DNA from: DASQJJ01 sp035631115
GTDB taxonomy: Bacteria > Patescibacteriota > Microgenomatia > Levybacterales > UBA12049
Reading direction: 5' to 3'
Length of the DNA: 5,832 bases
Assembly: GCA_035631115.1 (NCBI GenBank)
Contig: DASQJJ010000100.1
Location: 1 to 5,832 of the forward strand
In this document: one piece after another, positions 1 to 5,200 of the stretch
How the letters are laid out: every line of letters begins with the position of its first letter
Position numbering within the stretch: the first letter of the stretch is position 1
Position numbers and translations under genes: made by a program
Notes under the pieces: model-generated
Told to the model about the DNA's origin: nothing
Databases searched by the model: none
The model's input: the letters and a program-made list of their open reading frames with translations, nothing else

Positions 1-584
1 GCCGTTGGTCCTCCGCCACCACCACCGCCGCCTCCTCCGCCACCACCACCGCCGCCTCCGCCATTATTTCCACCTGAAATGGTCTGAGAAGCGACAACAG
101 CACAATCAATATTGCCCGAGGTTATACAGTAATTATAATTATTTGCCGTATATCCAACTGGCAAACAATTGGTGGATGAATTTCTAGTAACCAAAGGGCA
201 TGCAGTACTAAGATTGGATGGACCACGAAGAGCTGCATATAAAACATTCCATTGAGGACAACTAGTTCCATCTGTTTGGTACACATAGCATTTATTGGCA
301 TCTCTCGAACAATTTGGATCTTGAGGAATTTTTTCCATATATATTTGTCCATTTATGGACCATTTACTTCCAAAAATCAGAGTAGTGGGATAACAATTTG
401 TGTCATTAAAATAGCTATCAAGTGCCCGCTGAATTTGGCCTAAATCGTGCTCCCGTTGTGAATCTGTCGCTTTATTGTACTGCGCAAAAGGATTGAAAGT
501 AAGAATAAGAGCAACTGCCATAACCCCTAGCATCATAATAACAATGAGAAGCTCTGTAAGCGTAAACCCAGAACTATTTGACAT
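1..584 (-). CDS. GspG-like type IV pilin/pseudopilin with poly-glycine run (3' end cut by window edge)
   Basis: Exported fibre subunit, anchored in the membrane by its N-terminal helix until it is assembled into a pilus or pseudopilus. Reading from the ATG at 584 gives 194 visible residues with no stop before the left edge. A very short leader MSNSSG is followed by the class III prepilin motif FTLTELL (residues 7-13), with cleavage expected after G6 and Glu at mature position 5 (E11), then a hydrophobic helix to about residue 30. The next part resembles GspG-type pseudopilins: a DLGQIQRALDSYF helix (47-59), CYP (64-66) and a P-QDP loop (87-90). Eight cysteines (64, 92, 99, 109, 129, 140, 153, 161) suggest a disulfide-rich head. 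Residues 175-192 are all glycine, followed by Pro-Thr, so more protein lies beyond the window. An in-frame ATG at 605 would give a 13-residue leader instead. Both starts lie in a heptamer repeat and neither has a Shine-Dalgarno. The gene begins 12-32 bases after the prepilin peptidase stop. Confidence 0.9.
   Translation of the reverse strand, partial: MSNSSGFTLTELLIVIMMLGVMAVALILTFNPFAQYNKATDSQREHDLGQIQRALDSYFNDTNCYPTTLIFGSKWSINGQIYMEKIPQDPNCSRDANKCYVYQTDGTSCPQWNVLYAALRGPSNLSTACPLVTRNSSTNCLPVGYTANNYNYCITSGNIDCAVVASQTISGGNNGGGGGGGGGGGGGGGGGGPT
9..62 (-). repeat. 24-bp tandem duplication encoding an 18-glycine run
   Basis: On the plus strand the 24-bp unit at 9-32 (tcctccgccaccaccaccgc followed by c, g, c, c... 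in GCC steps) recurs exactly at 33-56, followed by two more codons at 57-62. Read on the minus strand in the pilin frame, every codon is GGN, so the tract encodes 18 consecutive glycines. It is strongly GC-rich inside an otherwise AT-rich window. Because the unit is eight whole codons, gain or loss of a unit changes the glycine count without shifting the frame. The likely role is a flexible linker between the pilin head and an unseen C-terminal part. Confidence 0.93.
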
Positions 585-613
585 TTGAAATTTGAAATTT
601 GACATTTGAAATT
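576..613. repeat. Heptanucleotide tandem repeat ATTTGAC/ATTTGAA
   Basis: Five complete 7-base units plus three bases on the plus strand: ATTTGAC (576-582), ATTTGAA (583-589), ATTTGAA (590-596), ATTTGAC (597-603), ATTTGAA (604-610), ATT (611-613). On the coding minus strand the unit reads TTCAAAT or GTCAAAT. The GTCAAAT variant creates ATGTCAAAT, so the two candidate pilin start codons (605 and 584) are both made by the repeat and sit three units (21 bases) apart, in frame. The tract fills most of the junction between the prepilin peptidase stop (617-619) and the pilin, and leaves no purine-rich ribosome binding site. Confidence 0.93.
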
Positions 614-616
614 ATT

Positions 617-1387
617 CTAGATTCCTAGATATATTCGGATGTATTCCCATAGTGTATTTCCGTAAAAAACGGTAATCAACCAACCCAAGAAAAGAAAAGG
701 ACCAAATGCAATTGTTGAGCCTTTTAGCTTCTTTTTGCCTGCTATAATGAGTATGATAGCAGTAATTCCACCTGTCAAGAAAGCAATGTAGTAGGCAATA
801 AGAATGTTGGGAAATCCTAATATAAGTCCTAAAACAAAAACAAGTTTTACATCCCCAAATCCCATTGCTTTACCTTTAGAAAGAAAAAACAAAGCAAAAA
901 AAGGCAGTGCAGACAATACGCCAACAAGAAGTCTAAAGGGGATTTCCATTGGAGAATCTAACACTATTTTTAGCAAAGAAGTGATAGCAAAAATAAAAAC
1001 AATCTTATCTGAGAGAATATGGTATTTTATGTCCATAACAACAAGGGATAGGGCACTGCTAAAAATACACAAGTCAAGGATAAAGAAAAATATTTGACGC
1101 ATATCCATTGGTGCATCAATAATATAGAGCCCAATAAAAAGTACTCCTGTTATACATTCCACAAGGGGATATTGCCACGAAAGCTTTTTTTTACAATATC
1201 TGCAATGACCTTGAAGAAAGAGAAAAGAAAAAAGAGGGAAAAGATCATACCAACTGAGAACATGATTGCAGAAATCGCAATGAGATCTTCCCTTTACAAT
1301 CGATATGTTATGAGGAATCCTATCTATAACTACATTCAGAAAAGACCCAACGCACAAGCCAATAATAAAAAGCAATAAAAGTACCAT
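617..1387 (-). CDS. pilD: Prepilin peptidase (type IV leader peptidase, PilD/GspO family)
   Basis: Integral membrane aspartic protease (family A24) that cuts the leader of type IV prepilins and pseudopilins after the conserved Gly and, in most bifunctional members, N-methylates the new N-terminus. The 256 residues are of usual family length. The N-terminal domain shows the GSFLNVVIDRIP block (14-25), a CDFC (37-40) and CRYC (62-65) pair forming the zinc-type tetracysteine of bifunctional enzymes, and SWYDLFPLFS (45-54). The catalytic aspartates are expected at D119 (in VVMDIKYHILSD) and D179 (in GFGDVK); FGPFLFLG (228-235) is the late conserved loop. About eight hydrophobic segments are visible. 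Its natural substrates, two prepilins, flank it at 584 and 5158. The ATG at 1387 is the first start after an in-frame TAA seven bases upstream. It has no Shine-Dalgarno at normal distance, because a heptamer repeat occupies that region. Stop is TAG. Confidence 0.97.
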   Translation of the reverse strand: MVLLLLFIIGLCVGSFLNVVIDRIPHNISIVKGRSHCDFCNHVLSWYDLFPLFSFLFLQGHCRYCKKKLSWQYPLVECITGVLFIGLYIIDAPMDMRQIFFFILDLCIFSSALSLVVMDIKYHILSDKIVFIFAITSLLKIVLDSPMEIPFRLLVGVLSALPFFALFFLSKGKAMGFGDVKLVFVLGLILGFPNILIAYYIAFLTGGITAIILIIAGKKKLKGSTIAFGPFLFLGWLITVFYGNTLWEYIRIYLGI

Positions 1388-1389
1388 AA

Positions 1390-1424
1390 ATTTTTAATTT
1401 TTCATTTTTACCTTTTCATTTATT
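1390..1424. repeat. Degenerate heptanucleotide tandem repeat ATTTTTA/ATTTTTC
   Basis: Read in steps of seven on the plus strand: ATTTTTA (1390-1396), ATTTTTC (1397-1403), ATTTTTA (1404-1410), CCTTTTC (1411-1417), ATTTATT (1418-1424). The first three units match ATTTTTM and the last two are degenerate. Period and layout match the tract at 576-613 (ATTTGAM). On the minus strand it fills the whole junction between the PIG-V-like gene stop (TAA, 1423-1425) and the prepilin peptidase start (1387). It creates two minimal ORFs, ATG-AAA-AGG-TAA from 1419 and ATG-AAA-AAT-TAA from 1405. The only AAAAGG Shine-Dalgarno-like string (1411-1416) is spaced for the ATG at 1405, not for the peptidase start. 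Confidence 0.75.
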
Positions 1425-2580
1425 AGGCTACCCAATAATTAAGACTATGCATAATTATAAACAATCCTTGCAGCAAGAGTAACAGGAAAAGAAATGGATA
1501 GTACAATGACGTATATTTTTTTTCTGAAAAGTAAAGAGATCCTGCTATAAAAATAGGAAAAACAACAACAAGGTATCTCATATACGACATAAAGCTTCCA
1601 CTCAGTACTGGCAAGAGTCCAAAAAGTATTGTGTAGACAAAAAATACTTTTGTAACTTTTTTAAATACTAAGGGAAGACTCAATAAAAACCCAAGAAAAA
1701 ATACTCTGTCTAGTAAGGAATCTGTAAACCCATGAATACGCAAGGGAAAGGTAAAAAGTGCTTTAAAGAAAAAGAGTGGATTAAGAAGAGATCCAAGAGA
1801 ATAATGAGATACAAAATTCTGCTGTGCGCTAAATTGTGTAAAGAAATTTCCGGTAAATAGATACATACAAATCATTGCAGTACCTACGCCAAGAAAAGGG
1901 GAGAGAAGAAGGAAGGTTTTGGTATTGAGTAATGATTTTCCTATTGTGGCAATCTCATCATAGAGTGAATGTCCTTTATATTCCAAAATGTAGGAGAAGA
2001 GAAAAGGAATGCTTATCGCAACACCAATCAGTCTTGTTAGGGGAAGAAGAAACGCAGCAAGAGATGCAAGAAATATCTGTCTTTTTTGAAGAAAAGTAAA
2101 GAAAAGCATGACAAGAAGAAAAAAAAGACTTTCTGAATATATGAGACAAAAATAAAAACTCGTTGGGAATGCAAGAAGGATAAGAAGACTTGTGTAGGCA
2201 ATTTTTTCTGAGTAGTATTTTTTTACCAATGCGTAGAAAAGAAGAAATGCTACAGAAGAAAATATGTTGGATAAGACAATTCCAGAAATAAAACTATTCC
2301 TCGTAAAAAAAGTAAAAAGATATATTGCAAGTGGAAATAAAAGCGGAAAAGCATTTGAGTCATTTCCAATTTTGTAACCTTTTTCGCTTATATATAGATA
2401 GTGTTGTGCATCCCATGTCTTGAATGCTGTTTGGATAGTAATTGGAGAATGGAGTGGATACACAAAATTTGGGTAATAATATTTCTCACCAAAAGGAAGA
2501 AGGGAAAATGCAAGAAAAATCAGGAGCAATACGCTTATTTTCGCAAAAAGAATAGTAAATATAACGTGTTGAATTTTCAT
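1423..2580 (-). CDS. PIG-V-like GT-C mannosyltransferase, polytopic membrane protein
   Basis: Likely glycosyltransferase of the GT-C fold that uses a polyprenyl-phosphate sugar at the outer face of the membrane. The 385 residues are mostly hydrophobic, with about ten membrane segments. Signatures I recognise from the PIG-V/Mannosyl_trans2 family are: WDAQHYLYISEKGY in the first large loop (56-69, with the acidic D57 expected to be catalytic), FPLLFPL (78-84), LAFPTSFYFCLIYSESLFFLL (136-156, with the YSES core at 148-151), a TRLIG motif (182-186) and SYMRYLVVVFPIF (332-344) near the C-terminus. In eukaryotes PIG-V adds mannose to GPI anchors; the bacterial acceptor is not known from sequence. 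The start ATG at 2580 overlaps the DUF2723 gene stop as ATGA, indicating translational coupling; a weak AGAAG lies just upstream. It ends in TAA-TAA. The donor sugar and acceptor cannot be read from this sequence. Confidence 0.8.
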   Translation of the reverse strand: MKIQHVIFTILFAKISVLLLIFLAFSLLPFGEKYYYPNFVYPLHSPITIQTAFKTWDAQHYLYISEKGYKIGNDSNAFPLLFPLAIYLFTFFTRNSFISGIVLSNIFSSVAFLLFYALVKKYYSEKIAYTSLLILLAFPTSFYFCLIYSESLFFLLVMLFFTFLQKRQIFLASLAAFLLPLTRLIGVAISIPFLFSYILEYKGHSLYDEIATIGKSLLNTKTFLLLSPFLGVGTAMICMYLFTGNFFTQFSAQQNFVSHYSLGSLLNPLFFFKALFTFPLRIHGFTDSLLDRVFFLGFLLSLPLVFKKVTKVFFVYTILFGLLPVLSGSFMSYMRYLVVVFPIFIAGSLYFSEKKYTSLYYPFLFLLLLLQGLFIIMHSLNYWVA

Positions 2581-4613
2581 TGCTTCTGTAATGATTGTAC
2601 ATCTGCAGTTACAGACTCTAATTCTTTCTGGAAATCTTTCTGAAATACATTAACAAATTCTTTTTTAACGTTCTCTGCTGCATTTGTATCTTTTAGACAC
2701 GTTGCATATGTACTGTATAAAAGGACATAAGGAAATTCCTGCAGTCTGTCTAAAGAAAGAGATGTTGTAAGATTAGTAACAATCTCTTCGCATCTATTAC
2801 CCATCGCTGCGTCTATAATACTTAATGCATTATAGGCACGAGCATTCGTAGGAGCAATCTCTTTGGCTTTTTGATAAAAATCAAGAGCTGTTTGGGTGTC
2901 TTGATATTGAGAGTAAGCAAACGTTCCAGTTGCAATAAGATTATTACTATAATATGTAGGTATTTCACCAATAGTAAGATTATGAAATACTACCTCCTCC
3001 ATATCTTTTTTTGAAGGTATATGCATTGAACCCAAAAGTGATAAGGCAGACTTTCTAAACTCCTCCTTTGTTGGAAGTGTGTCGCCTTGCAAAAACATTC
3101 TGTACGATGTCCCATAGGGCACCCAGATAATCTTTTCTCCACTTTTCGGTTGGTATTGTGATGTAGAAAAAATTGGTCTTTTTCCTTGAAGTATCATGAA
3201 TGTATGGAGTAATTTTTCGAATTTTTCTTTTGAAGACACACCAACAAGTTGTGGGGCAATCAGTGTATCTTGCAAAGGAGCTGCTCCAATATTATATAAA
3301 AGAATATCTGGCCTATCATGAAGAGCATAATGCACATACCACGTATTAAATATTTGCGTATCTCCAGAAATAAGAAGGACAGCATGGGGAGGAAGAGTAT
3401 CGAGAAAATCCTTGGCATAAGTATCTCCTATCATAAGTTGGGAAAGATTTGTTTTGGGAAAATTATAGAAGAAAAGCATTATTGGTATAAAGAGAAATAC
3501 CAATTGAAAAAGAATTGCATAGTTTCTTTTTGGTAAGAATCTGGATAAATACTCTGAAAAATAGACAAGACCTACCCCAAAAGGGATAAGAGAGAGTACA
3601 AATGATAGTAAGACAAAACGTTCGTATGTCCCAAGAAAAAACCCACCTGTCAAGGGAAATGCAGCATAGGTAAGAAAAAAAGGTCCAGTCAAAATCCAAG
3701 CAAGAAGAAGAGAAAAACAGACAATTTTGTCTTTTACAAAAAGTCTCCACATTCCCAACAGACTAAGAAAAACAACAGGAATTGTCTCTTGAAAAAGAAG
3801 ATACTGTAGGTACACTTTTATTGTAATAAATCGCTGACCTATTGAGTGATCTTCAAAAACGCCTGCTTGAAATGTTCCATAATCTCGTCGAAGCACAAGG
3901 TGAAGAAACGATGGAATATTGTGTACTGTATCCCAATTAATAACTGGGTTATGAGAAGACGCAATAACAACATAGAGATAGGGACTAAAACCTAAGATAA
4001 AAAGTAATACGTAGTAAAGAACAAAAAGATAATTTCTTCTTGTCAAAAAAATAAGATTTTTCCCTATAAGTAAAAGAAGTGACGGAAAAAGAAGAATGAT
4101 TGTTTGATGATGAGTACAAGACAATCCCACAAAGAAAAGAAGAAAAAATAATAAGAATGTTTTTTTTGTTTTTCTATACAAAAGCGCAAAGAGAAAAAGA
4201 AGAAGTGCAAAAAAAACATTTAAAGCAAATACTTCCGCAATTTCGCTATAAAACCAATACAAAAAAGAAAATCCAAGAACCAAAGTACTAATACCCGAAG
4301 CAAGTTTTCTTTTGGTTAAGAGATATGTGATAGTGTAAAAGCACACAAGGCCAAGGCTTGCAGAGAAAGCAGAAATAAGTCCAACAGCAAAAGCAGGCGA
4401 AAAAGCTAGAAATGGAATATGCACAAGAAGAAAACCTAGCAAGGTAAAAAGGGGATAACCCGGAGGGTGTGCTACTCCTCCAACAGCAGCTGCTGTTACT
4501 AAATCTCCAATATCTCCTCCATAGACACTGCGAGAAAGGTTATGAACATAGAGCAGCACAAAACCAACAAAGAAAAGAACGGGCAGGATGATTTTTTTAA
4601 TAAAAGGGGTCAT
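2577..4613 (-). CDS. DUF2723-family (TMEM260-like) membrane glycosyltransferase with TPR-like C-terminus
   Basis: Polytopic GT-C type protein. From the ATG at 4613 it is 678 residues; an in-frame GTG at 4631 would add six. I prefer the ATG because AGTAGG lies just before it and the GTG has none and overlaps the upstream pilin. Numbered from the GTG, the family block YGGDIGDLVTAAAVGGVAHP (37-56) continues as PGYPLFTLLG; D40 and D43 are the likely catalytic acids, where the usual form is GDSGEL. About twelve membrane segments run to residue 390. A soluble domain follows, with LPPHAVLLISGDTQIFNTWY (413-432). Residues 568-605 (FAYSQYQDTQTALDFYQKAK then EIAPTNARAYNALSII) look like one TPR-type helix pair. 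Human TMEM260 is an O-mannosyltransferase, so protein O-glycosylation is a reasonable guess. The gene starts five bases after the pilin stop and overlaps the next gene by four. Confidence 0.88.
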   Translation of the reverse strand: MTPFIKKIILPVLFFVGFVLLYVHNLSRSVYGGDIGDLVTAAAVGGVAHPPGYPLFTLLGFLLVHIPFLAFSPAFAVGLISAFSASLGLVCFYTITYLLTKRKLASGISTLVLGFSFLYWFYSEIAEVFALNVFFALLLFLFALLYRKTKKTFLLFFLLFFVGLSCTHHQTIILLFPSLLLLIGKNLIFLTRRNYLFVLYYVLLFILGFSPYLYVVIASSHNPVINWDTVHNIPSFLHLVLRRDYGTFQAGVFEDHSIGQRFITIKVYLQYLLFQETIPVVFLSLLGMWRLFVKDKIVCFSLLLAWILTGPFFLTYAAFPLTGGFFLGTYERFVLLSFVLSLIPFGVGLVYFSEYLSRFLPKRNYAILFQLVFLFIPIMLFFYNFPKTNLSQLMIGDTYAKDFLDTLPPHAVLLISGDTQIFNTWYVHYALHDRPDILLYNIGAAPLQDTLIAPQLVGVSSKEKFEKLLHTFMILQGKRPIFSTSQYQPKSGEKIIWVPYGTSYRMFLQGDTLPTKEEFRKSALSLLGSMHIPSKKDMEEVVFHNLTIGEIPTYYSNNLIATGTFAYSQYQDTQTALDFYQKAKEIAPTNARAYNALSIIDAAMGNRCEEIVTNLTTSLSLDRLQEFPYVLLYSTYATCLKDTNAAENVKKEFVNVFQKDFQKELESVTADVQSLQKQ

Positions 4614-4617
4614 GCAA

Positions 4618-4623
4618 CCTACT
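4618..4623 (-). promoter_or_regulatory. Shine-Dalgarno-like AGTAGG that decides the DUF2723 gene start
   Basis: On the minus strand AGTAGG (five of six matches to AGGAGG) lies four bases before the ATG at 4613 and spans the TAG stop of the preceding pilin. The alternative in-frame GTG at 4631 has no purine-rich sequence ahead of it. The position suggests that ribosomes ending on the pilin restart on this gene. Confidence 0.55.
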
Positions 4624-5158
4624 GAGAACACCAGTAACAGGCAGTTGACGCTGGACCACAGAGAGTCGTATCTATTGGTTGACCATTTTTATCGAATTTT
4701 GTATTGTTGTCATTTCTCTGTGCTTTAGACAATGGCTGGAAACAAGCGGTAACATCGGTATCTGTCCCATTAATAGTAATTGCACTCAAAACGCCAGTAA
4801 CGGTGGTAAATGCAGCCTTAATTTCTCCATCTTCAACCAAAGAGCTGAGACATTCTGTAAGATTTGGATACAGAGCAGATGATGTTGGATTTGCTCCCTG
4901 ATTGCACCCACCAGGGGCCCATGGCATATGACTGTGCGTTGTGTAATAACGGATATTTGCATTAATAAATTCGACTGCGGTATTTTTTACATTTGCGTCA
5001 TTAGCTTTCTTAAGCTGCTCGAATGGATCGATGGTCGCAACCAATGCAGCAGCCAAAACACCCAAAATACCAATAACAACAAGAAGTTCGATAAGGGTAA
5101 ATCCTTTTTGTGAGGTTATTGCAACAGGACGAAGTAACTTGGACAGGCTTTTTATCAT
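4619..5158 (-). CDS. Type IV pilin-like protein, six-cysteine head
   Basis: Prepilin of 179 residues. An 18-residue basic N-terminus (MIKSLSKLLRPVAITSQK) precedes G19, with cleavage expected between G19 and F20 to expose FTLIELLVVIGILGVLAAAL. Glu at mature position 5 (E24) is present, and DPFEQLKKANDANVKNT (44-60) continues the N-terminal helix. The head is small and has six cysteines (85, 103, 139, 167, 174, 177), the last two in a terminal CYWCSQ; no GspG-type calcium loop is evident. Three N-X-S/T sites occur (N99, N130, N151). It would be processed by the prepilin peptidase encoded at 617-1387. The ATG at 5158 is the first start after an in-frame TAA at 5168-5170 and has no clear Shine-Dalgarno. 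The gene lies 30 bases after the upstream glycosyltransferase stop. Whether it is a major or minor pilin cannot be told. Confidence 0.93.
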   Translation of the reverse strand: MIKSLSKLLRPVAITSQKGFTLIELLVVIGILGVLAAALVATIDPFEQLKKANDANVKNTAVEFINANIRYYTTHSHMPWAPGGCNQGANPTSSALYPNLTECLSSLVEDGEIKAAFTTVTGVLSAITINGTDTDVTACFQPLSKAQRNDNNTKFDKNGQPIDTTLCGPASTACYWCSQ

Positions 5159-5164
5159 GACTAT

Positions 5165-5200
5165 ACATTAAGTTAAGCACACTTTTTTTCACCTTGTCAA
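5165..5200 (-). promoter_or_regulatory. Possible weak promoter ahead of the six-cysteine pilin
   Basis: On the minus strand a perfect TTGACA (-35 type) occurs at 5200-5195, overlapping the last codons of the upstream glycosyltransferase. At 17-18 bases downstream come only CTTAAC or TTAACT, each matching the -10 consensus at three of six positions. The better TATAGT lies too far away and abuts the ATG. It may allow extra transcription of the pilin, but it could be chance. Confidence 0.2.

Noticed and set aside
9..62. The GCC/ACC-rich tract as a CRISPR array or a collagen-like Gly-X-Y repeat
   Set aside because: There are no spacers between the units, and in the pilin frame every codon is glycine, with no X-Y periodicity.
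122..352. Minus-strand 76-residue ORF inside the poly-glycine pilin
   Set aside because: It is an out-of-frame shadow of the pilin frame, which carries a clear prepilin signal and remains open from 584 to the window edge.
804..1378. Two adjacent plus-strand lysine-rich ORFs opposite the prepilin peptidase
   Set aside because: Their lysine- and isoleucine-rich composition is what antisense reading of Phe/Leu-rich membrane protein codons gives, and no domain or ribosome binding site is visible.
3463..3750. Minus-strand 95-residue cysteine-rich ORF inside the DUF2723 gene
   Set aside because: It is the alternative-frame reading of hydrophobic codons in a gene whose main frame is continuous and has conserved motifs.
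4613..4631. GTG at 4631 as the start of the DUF2723 protein
   Set aside because: It overlaps the pilin C-terminal codons and has no Shine-Dalgarno, whereas the ATG at 4613 is preceded by AGTAGG.
5010..5192. Minus-strand ORF from a GTG overlapping the glycosyltransferase stop, preceded by AAGG
   Set aside because: It reads the pilin gene out of frame, yielding a cysteine-rich string with no recognisable features; the prepilin motif is in the frame starting at 5158.
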